DNA from: Candidatus Brachythrix odensensis
GTDB taxonomy: Bacteria; Chloroflexota; Anaerolineae; J036; Brachytrichaceae
Reading direction: 5' to 3'
Length of the DNA stretch: 64,000 nt
Assembly: GCA_016714465.1 (NCBI GenBank)
Contig: JADKDT010000007.1
Span: forward strand, 1-64,000
The position numbers and the translations under genes are program-made. Shown here one piece after another: positions 28,901 through 36,640 of this stretch. Below the pieces are notes generated by a model, which was given only the letters and a program-made list of their open reading frames with translations, had not been told where the DNA came from and did not search any database. Every line of letters starts with the position of its first letter. Positions within the stretch are counted from its first letter, which is position 1.

Positions 28901-29135
28901 TGCGTCCGGGCGCGCCGTAAGGCAGTTTTGGCGGCAGGTGGTAGCGGTGGATCGCATGCAGAAAGAGCTGCGCCCGCACGCGCTCGTAGAGGTTTTCGCT
29001 CGCCCGCCAGAAGGCATCGAGGGCGGCGCACTCGGCCCCAAGCGCGCTGGCGTCCAGCGCCTCGCACACCTGGGCCAGGTCCCGGTCGCGCTGACGCGGG
29101 TCTTCGGCGGTGATGAGATCGATGAGCCGGCTCAT
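25956..29135 (-). CDS. fused GHMP-type sugar kinase and UDPGP-type nucleotidyltransferase
   Basis: 1059 residues, uninterrupted. Residues about 170-600 carry a GHMP kinase core: DLTHCGWSDIFFLG, then HVHDIPKGSRLAVSTTLL and GGMSGGGMGFIF, a pattern seen in fucokinase-like kinases. From about residue 670, VSLAAGAGSRWTQGAGVVK resembles the nucleotide-binding loop of UTP-glucose-1-phosphate uridylyltransferases. It is followed by HPVGHWYEAPNMLRNG, NIDTVGADMNPGILGAHL and SYYNTMTTWIDIDGF. A free sugar would be phosphorylated and then activated to a nucleotide sugar by one polypeptide. The domain order is opposite to that of Bacteroides Fkp. Sugar and nucleotide are unknown. Confidence 0.78.
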   Translation of the reverse strand: MSRLIDLITAEDPRQRDRDLAQVCEALDASALGAECAALDAFWRASENLYERVRAQLFLHAIHRYHLPPKLPYGAPGRIPFAGHEALLARQYAQAIDLFLAEHGISGLTDAISSALAEAYRGLAFQTLADQVRRSVRESPGNRWMFDLASPEAHPLRARPEMLAYPRMVLRERTPVRMDLTHCGWSDIFFLGMDYPEGARVLNISIDLAVRGRGGTPQPPVEVFLRVIDEPVLRLISVDLGAAADLTRVSEVFDFGRDYLGLLKAAVVASGLVPLGLEGSPAALADILARVAGPGRGIELISHVHDIPKGSRLAVSTTLLASLIAVCMRATGQTSGLDGGLNEEERRRVAARAILGEWLAGSGGGWQDSGGLWPGIKLIEGVMSRPGDPEYGVSRGRLLPSHRLLDFSQTGPDRALDQALQDSLVLVHGGMAQNVGPILEMVTEKYLLRSDAEWEARQEAQRILGEVLAALEVRDPRAIGAATTRNFRGPLTTIIPWATNHYTESLIGQTEAAFGADFWGFWMLGGMSGGGMGFIFAPGRKSEGQAFLERILRDTRRALDSSMPFAMEPVVYDFAINHDGSQADRLTPAELPAGYARLRAPRPAVESASEDGDRAASRSVLRTVLAENGFDALQHERIRADLRHGRIGLAHNRLAAHARIEDVRPDDILDMGKAAAPDMGARALAAGEVAMVSLAAGAGSRWTQGAGVVKALYPFCRMAGRHRRFLEVHLAQSRKASRAWGADIPHVVTTSYVSQAAISAYLSSLAAESRILLSPGRAIGLRLVPMTRDLRFMWEEMPQQQLDAQQQKMREGTREALTAWAAQAGEGADYVDNLPAQCLHPVGHWYEAPNMLRNGVLARLLRERPALRTLMLRNIDTVGADMNPGILGAHLQRGAALSFEVIPRRLEDRGGGLARVDGRPRIVEGLAMPREEDEFRLSYYNTMTTWIDIDGFLALFGLNRADLENESRVSDAVRALANRMPTYVTLKDVKKRWGHGQEDIFPVCQFEKLWSDLSALPDADCAFLVVARARGQQLKDPAQLDGWLRDGSAARVEALCDFV

Positions 29136-29187
29136 GGCGCCAATGCTACCCGGTAGAAATGCGAGATGCGGAAGGCGGTAAAGACAC

Positions 29188-29280
29188 TAGAAGCCGTCCT
29201 GAAAATGTCCGGCGAGATCGCAATCCCCGCGCTTCGCGCGGGGATTGCGATCTCGCCAATGCTTTTCAGGATGACTTCTA
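29188..29280. repeat. 93-base nested palindrome overlapping the glucan phosphorylase stop
   Basis: The outer arms tagaagccgtcctga/tcaggatgacttcta and the inner arms ggcgagatcgcaatccccgc/complement nest around a GC-TTC-GC loop. The outer end includes the TAG stop (29278-29280) of the phosphorylase gene. It is the longest member of the GGCGAGATC palindrome family. Confidence 0.75.
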
Positions 29281-31381
29281 GGCGGCGACAGGCGAGGCCT
29301 CGCCCAGGCCCAGATACATCGTGTCGAAGTACTGCGACACCATCCGCCGAGTGCTGAACTCGGGCGCGCAGGTGACGATGGATTCCTTCACCCACTGCAG
29401 CCAGCGATGCGGGATGCCATCCTCGTCCTTGTCATAGTACAACGGAATCAATTCATTCTCCAGCGTGTCGAAGAGCGACTTGGAATCGGCCACATCCTGA
29501 GCCTCGTCGGACGGATAAGTCTGCTCGGTCCCGATCCGCCAACCGTTCTTGCCGTTCCAGGCTTCAGGCCACCAGCCATCGAGCACACTGAAGTTGAGCG
29601 CGCCGTTCAGGGCCGCCTTCATCCCGCTGGTGCCGCTGGCCTCATGCGGCCGGCGCGGGGTGTTCATCCAGACGTCGACGCCGTGGACAAGATAACGGGC
29701 GACATTCATATCATAGTCTTCGATAAAGACCATCCGGCCGGCCGTGTCGGCATTTTTGATCACCCGATAGAGATCCTGAATCAGGCGCTTGCCCGGCTCG
29801 TCATTCGGATGCGACTTGCCGGCGTACAGAATATGCACGGGCCGGGCCGGATCGGTGATCAGCCGGACCAGGCGCGGTATGTCGCGCAGAATCATCGTCG
29901 CGCGCTTGTAGGTCGGGAATCGGCGGGCAAAACCGATCATCAGCGAGCCCGGCTCAACCAGCACGCCGCTGGCGATAGTCTGGACTGGATGCTGGGTATG
30001 GGTCGCCCACTTGCGGCGGGCGCGATCGCGCATAAAGGAGACCAGCATGCGCTTGTAGTGCTTGCGAATCGTCCACAGGTCCGAGTCCGGGATATCGTAG
30101 ACGGCCTTCCACATCTCATGGTCGTCGGCCCGGCTCATCCAGTTCGGGCCGAGGTGCTCATCGTAGAGCCGGCGCATGCGCCGCGAAATCCAGGTCGGGA
30201 TGTGAATGCCATTCGTGATGTAGCCGATCGGCTGCGTGTTCTTGGCAAACATCCAGCTCCACATCTCGCCGGCCACTTCGCCATGGAGCTTGCTCACCCC
30301 GTTGGCGCGCGAGGCCATGCGCAAGGCCAGCACGGTCATGCCAAACAGCCCATCGTGGTCGGCCAGCGACATGAACTGCTCGCGGGTCAGCCCGAGCTGG
30401 TCCCAGAATCCCCACAATTGCCGGTCGATTTGCCAGGGCGCGAAGGTGTCGTTCCCGGCTGGGACCGGCGTGTGGGTGGTGAATACCGTTGACGCGCGGA
30501 TCGTTGTGTGCGCCTGCTCGAAGTTGAGCCCCTTATCCTGGATGTATTCGCGAGCGCGCTCCAGGGTCAGGAACGCCGGATGCCCTTCGTTCATGTGCCA
30601 CACAGTCGGCTCGATCTTCATCGCTCGCAGCGCCCGGACACCGCCGACGCCAAGAAGCACTTCTTGCGGTATGCGAGTGTCAGGATCCGGGTTGTAGAGC
30701 CGCTGGGTCAGGGCCCTGTCATGGCTCTTGTTTTCTGGCAGATCGGCGTCGAGCAGATACAGCGGCACACGGCCAACCTGGGCGAGCCACACCCGCGCCC
30801 ACATTTCCTTGTTCGGCAGCTCAATCCGCACCTTAAGCGGCTCGCCGGCATCATTGAGCACCGGCGTGATGGGCAAGTCGGCGAAATCAAGCTTCTCGTA
30901 GTCGGCTTCCTGCCAGCCATCCTCGGTGATGCGCTGCCGGAAATATCCCAGCAGATACATGAAGCCCACGCCTACCAGAGAGCACACCCAGGCCACCCGC
31001 ATACAGCGGCAGGCACTCATGCAGGCCGAACTCAAACGAGAAATAGGCGACCTGGCCCTTGTATTCAGGATGCTTTTCCTGCATCCAGGTCTTGTCCGTC
31101 CCGTCCATCGCCATGTAGCGGCTCAGGTCATCGATGACACGGTCGTAGAGATCGAGATACTTCTTGTCCTTTGCGACGGTGTTCAGATCCTTGCGAGCCA
31201 CCTGCCGAAGGAAGCGGACTGGATTGTGTTCCAGCGTCTCCCAGAGCACCGGGTCGATACGTTGAAAGAGCGTTTGCGCTTCGGCGCGCCAGGTCCACCA
31301 CAGGTTGTAGGCCAGCTCGCCCAGCCGGTCGATTCGACGCGGCAAGGTGCGCATGAGGGTTTCAATAGAGGGATGAGTCAA
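29278..31381 (-). CDS. glgP: alpha-glucan phosphorylase, broken by a short deletion
   Basis: The N-terminal part (TTG start at 31381) has the DUF3417-type opening LGELAYNLWWTWRAEAQ and VAYFSFEFGLHECLPLYAGGL. After GGLGVLS the expected GDH-containing segment of about 13 residues is missing and the frame changes near 30990-31000. The sequence resumes with LVGVGFMYLLGYFRQ and continues intact to the pyridoxal phosphate site region: EASGTSGMKAALNGALN, MVFIEDYDMNVARYLVHG and WMNTPRRPHEASG. The enzyme releases glucose-1-phosphate from glycogen or maltodextrin. The missing bases, about 38-41, would inactivate the enzyme if real. Confidence 0.87.
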
Positions 31382-31540
31382 GATAATGGGATCCTCCTGG
31401 GATCGGTAAACCGGATTAGGCGTCCTGGCCCAGAGCGGGATGCATTGTACCCGCTGCCGCCGATCGGAAGATCAGACACACGGCACTCCGCGAAACCCCC
31501 GCTTACCTGCGCGACTCTGTAGGCAATCCACACTGTCCTC

Positions 31541-31587
31541 GGAGAGCTAAGCGTCCCCGCGCTGCGCGCGGGGACACTTAGCTCCGC
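31541..31587. repeat. palindrome upstream of the LysM gene
   Basis: ggagagctaagcgtccccgcgc pairs with its near-complement. Within a few bases downstream is TTTGGATGACTTCGAG, matching the outer flank of the palindromes at 29.2 and 47.3 kb. It lies in the 287-base gap between the divergent phosphorylase and LysM genes, which holds no other recognisable feature. Confidence 0.6.
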
Positions 31588-31668
31588 CGTCCATTCTTTG
31601 GATGACTTCGAGTCATTATCGGTGTATCATTCCCCTGTAAATTGGTCGAAACTCACGGAGGAAATCAC

Positions 31669-32202
31669 ATGGCAACCCTATTCGAAAAAGTATTCAACAA
31701 CCTGTCCAACCGGGATGAGATTGAGGCGCTGCAGAAGATTAAGGCTGAACTCGAGCAGGCAAATGCCCGAGCCGAGAATGCCGAAGCGCAGGTCGGCAAG
31801 CTTCAGGGGGATCTGGCCGCGGCAAATGACCGCGCGGCCCAGGCCATGTCGTCGGGATTGGGCAATGAAGACCGGGCAGCGTCGGCTGAGGCGTCAAATT
31901 CGACCCTTAACGGGCTGCTCAACGACATGAAGGCCCAGGTCGCCGAAATGCAGCAGCGCAATACCCTGTTGCAGAACATCAGTGACACCAAGAGCGAGCA
32001 GATCGCGTTCCTGCAGGGCGAGCTTGAGGGCGCAAAGTACAAGGACTACACCGTCGTCGCCGGTGACAGCCTGAGCGCGATCGCCCAGAAGGTCCTGGGA
32101 AATGGCGGGCGCTGGAAGGATATTTTCAACGCCAACAAAGAGAAGATCGCCGACCCGAACATGATTCGCCCCGGGATGGTGATCAAGGTTCCGAGCCACT
32201 AA
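31669..32202 (+). CDS. coiled-coil protein with C-terminal LysM domain
   Basis: 177 residues. ATG 31669 follows the strong ribosome site GGAGGA. Residues 20-120 form a long alpha-helical coiled coil rich in Ala, Glu and Gln. The last 50 residues are a LysM domain (YTVVAGDSLSAIAQKVLG, WKDIFNANKEKI, IRPGMVIKVPSH) that binds N-acetylglucosamine polymers such as peptidoglycan. No signal peptide is visible, so it may be cytoplasmic like the YgaU/LysM proteins, or exported by an atypical route. An intrinsic terminator follows. Confidence 0.88.
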   Translation: MATLFEKVFNNLSNRDEIEALQKIKAELEQANARAENAEAQVGKLQGDLAAANDRAAQAMSSGLGNEDRAASAEASNSTLNGLLNDMKAQVAEMQQRNTLLQNISDTKSEQIAFLQGELEGAKYKDYTVVAGDSLSAIAQKVLGNGGRWKDIFNANKEKIADPNMIRPGMVIKVPSH

Positions 32203-32217
32203 TCGGAACGGGGGGAC

Positions 32218-32254
32218 GCGGGGCGCGCTGATTGGCGCGCCCCGCTTCTTTTTT
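32218..32254 (+). terminator. Rho-independent terminator of the LysM gene
   Basis: An 11-base GC-rich stem, gcggggcgcgc/gcgcgccccgc, with a six-base loop is followed directly by TTCTTTTTT. This is the only clear stem-plus-T-tract terminator in the window and starts 15 bases after the stop. Confidence 0.88.
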
Positions 32255-32266
32255 CCCGCAGTCATA

Positions 32267-32337
32267 CCAAAAACAACAGGCGAGATCACCTTCTCCGCGG
32301 GAAACGCGGGGAGGGTGATCTCGCCGATGGTCTTTGG
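32267..32337. repeat. nested palindrome between convergent genes
   Basis: ccaaa/tttgg outer arms and an inner stem ggcgagatcacc/ggtgatctcgcc around tccgcgggaaacgcgggga. Another member of the GGCGAGATC family, lying between the LysM terminator and the stop of the TRIC gene. Confidence 0.7.
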
Positions 32338-32353
32338 TCAGGCTTCTGGACGC

Positions 32354-32971
32354 CTAAAACGGCAGAACGATGTCGTGGCGCAAGGCCAGCAGGCGAAGAC
32401 CCGCCGCCGCGGCGATAGCGGCCGCGCTCGCGCCAGCCTCGCCCAAGGCCGTAACGCGAAGCAGCAAGTAGACGATCGAACCCAGCAGCGCGCAGGTCGC
32501 ATAGAGCTGCGATGTCCTGAAGATCGACGGTATTTCATTGCAGATCACGTCGCGCAGGACGCCCCCAAATGTCGCCGTGACCACGCCCATCACAATGGCG
32601 ACGAGTGGGTGGGCGCCGCTCGTGAGAGCCACCGAGGTCCCCGCAGCGCTAAACAGCCCTAAACCAAGCGCGTCCAGGATGTCGACCAGCCTGCCAGGGG
32701 CGTACAACTGCCCGTTCAGCGCGTGGCGGACCGATGCAATCAACGCGATCAAGAAAACCGCGGCGATGTAAGTCGGCTGGCCGATCCACACGAGCGGGTG
32801 CCGGTCCAGAATGAGATCACGCAGCGTGCCCCCACCAAACGCGGTTAAGAAGGCGGCCGTAAAGGCGCCGACGAAGTCCATCCCTTTCTTCTTGGCCTCC
32901 ACGACGCCCGAGAGCGCAAACGCGCCGATGCCAAGCGCTTCGATCAGGGAAATGAGTGGGCTGAGATCCAT
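32354..32971 (-). CDS. TRIC-type cation channel family protein (YadS/UPF0126)
   Basis: 205 residues and seven hydrophobic helices. Two repeats each carry the pore motif, FGGGTLRDLILDRHPLVW and FGGVLRDVICNEIP, the diagnostic pair of prokaryotic trimeric intracellular cation channels. The protein conducts monovalent cations, with an incompletely known physiological role. It stands alone on the minus strand, convergent with the LysM gene and divergent from the acyl-CoA ligase. Confidence 0.9.
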   Translation of the reverse strand: MDLSPLISLIEALGIGAFALSGVVEAKKKGMDFVGAFTAAFLTAFGGGTLRDLILDRHPLVWIGQPTYIAAVFLIALIASVRHALNGQLYAPGRLVDILDALGLGLFSAAGTSVALTSGAHPLVAIVMGVVTATFGGVLRDVICNEIPSIFRTSQLYATCALLGSIVYLLLRVTALGEAGASAAAIAAAAGLRLLALRHDIVLPF

Positions 32972-33004
32972 CGGACTAAAGGCGCGGGCTGATTCTAGCC
33001 TTCG

Positions 33005-33033
33005 TTGACACGGGTGAGTATCGCCCTTACACT
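33005..33033 (+). promoter_or_regulatory. sigma70-type promoter of the acyl-CoA ligase gene
   Basis: TTGACA (33005-33010) and TACACT (33028-33033) are separated by 17 bases. A transcript start near 33040 leaves about 29 bases before the ATG at 33069, including GGAGG at 33057-33061. Confidence 0.65.
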
Positions 33034-33068
33034 GCAGTCATTCTTAGGTTGCTGCGGAGGAAACCACG

Positions 33069-34622
33069 ATGTTGAACCTTGCCATGTTCGTTGAAAATCA
33101 GGCCCGCCGGCACCCCGGCAATCCGGCCGTCGTGATGGGCCCGATGCGCCTGAACTATGCCCAAGTGAACGGTATGGCCAACCAGGTCGCCAATGGCCTT
33201 CGGGCCATGGGGATCCAGCCCGGCGACAAAGTCGCACTGACCTGCCCGAATGTCCCCTATTTCCCGGTTGTCTACTACGGCATCCTGAAGGCCGGCGCCG
33301 TCGTCGTTCCCCTCAACGTGCTGAATAAGGGCCGCGAGATCGCCTACTTTCTCAAGGACTCAGACGCGAAGGCCTATTTTTGCTTCGAGGGCACACCTGA
33401 ACTGCCCATGGCCCAATTTGGCAACGAGGGATTCAAGGAGGCCGGAAGCGTTCAGAAGCTCATCATCCTGACCTCCAATCCGGCTGGCCCGTCGCCGATC
33501 GAAGGCGTCGAGACCCTCGGCATGTTCATTGCCAAGCAACCCCCAACGTTTGATACGGTGATGCGCGGTGACAGCGATACGGCCGTCATCCTATACACCT
33601 CGGGCACGACCGGCCAGGCCAAGGGGGCCGAACTCACCCACAGCAACATGATCACCAACGCGATCGTGTCGCGCGATCTGCACGGCATGCTGGGCTCCGA
33701 ACGCAGCAGCCTGCTGGTCGCCCTGCCCCTGTTCCACTCGTTTGGCCAAACCTGCCAGATGAACGCTGGATTCCTGCAGGGCAACACCATCGTCCTGGTC
33801 CCGCGCTTCGATCCCAAGGCCGTGCTCGAGATCATGGTGGCCGAGAAGATCAACTACTTCAGCGGCGTGCCGACGATGTTCTGGGCCCTGCTTAACTACG
33901 CGACCCAGTCCGGCTTTGACACCTCCAAGGTGAAAGAGAACCTCAAGCTGTGCTCCGCGGGCGGCGCGGCATTGCCTGTTGAAGTTTTGAACGCCTTTGT
34001 CAAGGCCTTTGGCGTGCCGATCCTCGAAGGCTATGGCCTGAGCGAGACCGCCCCCGTCGCCACCTTCAATCAACTCGACGCGCCGACCAAACCCGGATCG
34101 ATCGGCACGCCCGTGTATGGGGTCGACATCCGGCTGGTCGACGACGCCGACAAGGACGTCGCGGTCGGCGAGCTTGGCGAGATCCTGATCCGTGGTTTCA
34201 ACGTGATGAAGGGCTACTACAAGCGGCCCGAGGCGACCGCCGAGGCGATGCGGAATGGCTGGTTCCATACTGGCGACATCGCGAAGAAGGACGAAGACGG
34301 CTACCTCTACATCATGGACCGCAAGAAGGACATGATCATCCGGGGCGGCTTTAACATTTATCCGCGCGAGCTCGAGGAAGTGATGATCACGCACCCGGGC
34401 GTGTCGCTGGTGGCCGTCGTGGGGATGAAGGACGATGCGCTGGGCGAGGAGGTCAAGGCCTTCGTTGTGCGCAAGCCAAACGCCACCGTGACCGAGGCTG
34501 AGCTCATGGCGTGGTGCAAGGAGCGCATGGCCGCCTACAAGTACCCGCGCGCGATTGAGTTCAAAGACGCGCTGCCGATGAACGCGACCGGCAAGATTCT
34601 GAAGCGGGAACTGCGGGGATAG
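33069..34622 (+). CDS. AMP-forming acyl-CoA ligase (long-chain fatty acid type)
   Basis: 517 residues. The ANL-superfamily P-loop is YTSGTTGQAKGAELTHSNM. Motif GYGLSETAPVATFN, the hinge region HTGDIAKKDEDGYLYIMDRKKDMIIRGG and the catalytic Lys in NATGKILKREL complete the adenylation machinery. It activates a carboxylic acid, probably a fatty acid, to its CoA thioester through an acyl-adenylate. It has its own promoter and ribosome site and stands alone, convergent with an F420 oxidoreductase gene. Chain-length preference unknown. Confidence 0.92.
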   Translation: MLNLAMFVENQARRHPGNPAVVMGPMRLNYAQVNGMANQVANGLRAMGIQPGDKVALTCPNVPYFPVVYYGILKAGAVVVPLNVLNKGREIAYFLKDSDAKAYFCFEGTPELPMAQFGNEGFKEAGSVQKLIILTSNPAGPSPIEGVETLGMFIAKQPPTFDTVMRGDSDTAVILYTSGTTGQAKGAELTHSNMITNAIVSRDLHGMLGSERSSLLVALPLFHSFGQTCQMNAGFLQGNTIVLVPRFDPKAVLEIMVAEKINYFSGVPTMFWALLNYATQSGFDTSKVKENLKLCSAGGAALPVEVLNAFVKAFGVPILEGYGLSETAPVATFNQLDAPTKPGSIGTPVYGVDIRLVDDADKDVAVGELGEILIRGFNVMKGYYKRPEATAEAMRNGWFHTGDIAKKDEDGYLYIMDRKKDMIIRGGFNIYPRELEEVMITHPGVSLVAVVGMKDDALGEEVKAFVVRKPNATVTEAELMAWCKERMAAYKYPRAIEFKDALPMNATGKILKRELRG

Positions 34623-34649
34623 ACAGAAGGCGCACGACCGAACCGATGA

Positions 34650-34680
34650 GACCTCGCGGGTCTTGAAGACCCGCGAGGTC
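34650..34680. terminator. hairpin after the acyl-CoA ligase gene
   Basis: A perfect 15-base stem, gacctcgcgggtctt/gaagacccgcgaggtc type, is followed by TTGCGTTTGT. It lies 28 bases after the stop. A second stem, cccccggc-TGC-gccggggg, follows at 34695-34713 and faces the convergent gene. Confidence 0.65.
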
Positions 34681-34730
34681 TTGCGTTTGTCAACCCCCCG
34701 GCTGCGCCGGGGGATATCTCTTTCGGAAAA

Positions 34731-35753
34731 CTATCGGAAGCCCAATACCGTCGCGCGTTGCTGCGCTTCGCCGCCCTCGTCGAGGTAGTACATCACCCGG
34801 TCGAGCAGCCCTGCGTAGCGTTGCTTGAGCAGGCCCGGCATTTCGGCCCAGGTTCCTTCGGCCGCGAAGGTCGACAGCATCTCGTCGGTCACCAGGGCCG
34901 GCATCTCCGCCCACTTCCCGCGCGCGGCCAGGGCCGTCAGCGCCTCGGCCGCAGGCTTCCAGCCATGCAGCTCGAACACCGGGTGATAAGTCGGCGTGCT
35001 GGCATAGAAGCTGATCTGCTGGCGCGCCAGCGCGCGTGACTTCTCCCGCTCTTCCGGCGTGTCTCCCACGACGACAAAGACGCTTGAGGCCAAACGCAGG
35101 TCACTCCGCGCGCGCCCGCTTGCCTTCAAGCCGGCCTCAATATTCGGCAGGACAAATTCGGCGACGTATTTCGGGGTATGGAAAGGGTGTACGTGGAAAC
35201 CGTCGCACACCTCGCCCGCCACCCGGCACAGATGCTCGTTGACGCCCGCAATGTAGATCGGAATGTCGGGATGATCGATGGGCCCCGGGTTGAAAAACGG
35301 CGACATCAGGGTGAGTTTGAAGAACTCGCCTCGGAAGTTCAAGGGCACCCCCGTCTGCCAGGCCTTCCAGATCTCGCGGATGGCCAGCACGTACTCGCGC
35401 AGGCGCGGCGCGGGGTGGTCCCAGACCATCCCGAACCGGCGTTCGATGTGGGCCTTGACCTGGGTGCCCAGCCCGAGCACAAACCGCCCTGCGCTCATCT
35501 TCTGCAAATCCCAGGCCTGCATGGCGAGCGCCATCGGGCTGCGCGCAAAGGCGACGGCGATGGCGGTGCCCAGGGTGATCCGGGTGCTGTGCTCGGCCGC
35601 GAGGGCCAGCGGCAGGAAGGGATCATGCTGGGTTTCGCTCGTCCACAGCGCGTCATAGCCCATCGCCTCGGCCTGGGTCGCCCGCCGCACGATATCGGCG
35701 ATCGCGCCGCTGTTCGAAACGCCCAATCCGGTGTCGATCAGAAGATTTGACAT
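34731..35753 (-). CDS. LLM-class F420-dependent oxidoreductase
   Basis: 340 residues of the luciferase-like TIM-barrel family (MSNLLIDTGLGVSNSG, AEAMGYDALWTSETQHDPFLPLALAA, RFVLGLGTQVKAHIERRFGM, IYIAGVNEHLCRVAGEVCDGFHV). It matches the uncharacterised F420 subfamily in which the cofactor-binding barrel is conserved but the substrate unknown. I prefer ATG 35753, preceded by AAAGG, over GTG 35759. Last gene of the minus-strand run that begins with hrcA; a second LLM gene is present near 47 kb. Confidence 0.87.
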   Translation of the reverse strand: MSNLLIDTGLGVSNSGAIADIVRRATQAEAMGYDALWTSETQHDPFLPLALAAEHSTRITLGTAIAVAFARSPMALAMQAWDLQKMSAGRFVLGLGTQVKAHIERRFGMVWDHPAPRLREYVLAIREIWKAWQTGVPLNFRGEFFKLTLMSPFFNPGPIDHPDIPIYIAGVNEHLCRVAGEVCDGFHVHPFHTPKYVAEFVLPNIEAGLKASGRARSDLRLASSVFVVVGDTPEEREKSRALARQQISFYASTPTYHPVFELHGWKPAAEALTALAARGKWAEMPALVTDEMLSTFAAEGTWAEMPGLLKQRYAGLLDRVMYYLDEGGEAQQRATVLGFR

Positions 35754-35770
35754 ATCCACAACCTTTCGCT

Positions 35771-35792
35771 TTTCCAGCGATATCGCTGGAAA
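35771..35792. repeat. 22-base perfect palindrome between nadK and the F420 oxidoreductase
   Basis: tttccagcgatatcgctggaaa is its own reverse complement. It lies in the 43-base gap between the nadK stop and the next start on the minus strand. It may be a processing hairpin or a dimeric operator. Confidence 0.55.
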
Positions 35793-35796
35793 TACG

Positions 35797-36633
35797 TCAC
35801 TCGCCCCGCAATCGCGACATCAGGGTCTGATAGAAATACGCCGGCGGCTGCGCCCGGGCGAGCAGGGCCGAGCGCGTGCTGGCGCTGACGCGCACCAGAT
35901 CGTCGGATTTCAGATTGATTTCATTCTGGCCATCCACGGTCAGGATTGCCTGGTGATCAGTGCTGATCCGGGTTTCAACGACCGAGGTCGGAGCAAGCAC
36001 AACCGGCTTGTCCAGGCTCAAATGCGGGGCAATCGGGACGAGGATCATGTTGCGCAGGGTTGGAGGCAGGATCGGCCCGCCGGCCGCCAGGGCGTAGGCC
36101 GTGCTGCCGGTCGGGGTCGCCACGATCAGCCCGTCGCAGGCATACGTCGTGAAGGCCACACCGTCCAGCTTCACCTGCAATCGCACAACGCGCGCGAGCG
36201 TGCCGCGCCCGATCACGATGTCATTCAGGGCCTCGCGCACAGCCAGGCTCCTGCCCCAGCGCACGGTCTCGGCCCGCAACATCAGGCGCTCCTCAACCCA
36301 GTATTCGCCATGGATCATGCCAGGCAAAACCTCGCGCCAATTGTCCGGCCGCATCTCGGACAGAAATCCGAGGCGGCCCATGTTCACCGATGTGACGAGC
36401 TCGCCGTGCGGAGCGGATACCCGGGCGGCGCGCAGCAGACTGCCGTCGCCGCCGAGCACCAAAACCAGATCGACCTGCGGAACGATCGCCTCGAGCGCCG
36501 CGGTGTCCCAGGTCGTTGCGCGCTGCGAAGTCACCCCCCACCCCGCCAGGGCCTCAACTATCTGGCCGGCCACTTCGCCCGTAGCCGGCACCTTGGGGTG
36601 GTCGAGGACAGCGACCGATGTGATGGCCTTCAT
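35797..36633 (-). CDS. nadK: NAD kinase
   Basis: 278 residues. The GGDGS phosphate-binding motif (VLVLGGDGSLLRAA), the NMGRLGFLSE segment, the ALNDIVIGRG catalytic block with its Asn-Asp, and the DGLIVATPTGSTAYALAAGGPIL loop identify NAD kinase. It phosphorylates NAD to NADP. ATG 36633 is seven bases after the hisS stop; the GTG just before it is an alternative. Part of the hisS transcript, intact. Confidence 0.94.
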   Translation of the reverse strand: MKAITSVAVLDHPKVPATGEVAGQIVEALAGWGVTSQRATTWDTAALEAIVPQVDLVLVLGGDGSLLRAARVSAPHGELVTSVNMGRLGFLSEMRPDNWREVLPGMIHGEYWVEERLMLRAETVRWGRSLAVREALNDIVIGRGTLARVVRLQVKLDGVAFTTYACDGLIVATPTGSTAYALAAGGPILPPTLRNMILVPIAPHLSLDKPVVLAPTSVVETRISTDHQAILTVDGQNEINLKSDDLVRVSASTRSALLARAQPPAYFYQTLMSRLRGE

Positions 36634-36640
36634 CACGCCG

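Noticed and set aside
29188..29280. Nested palindrome as an insertion sequence
   Set aside because: No coding capacity, no transposase nearby and no visible target-site duplication; treated as a repeat family instead.
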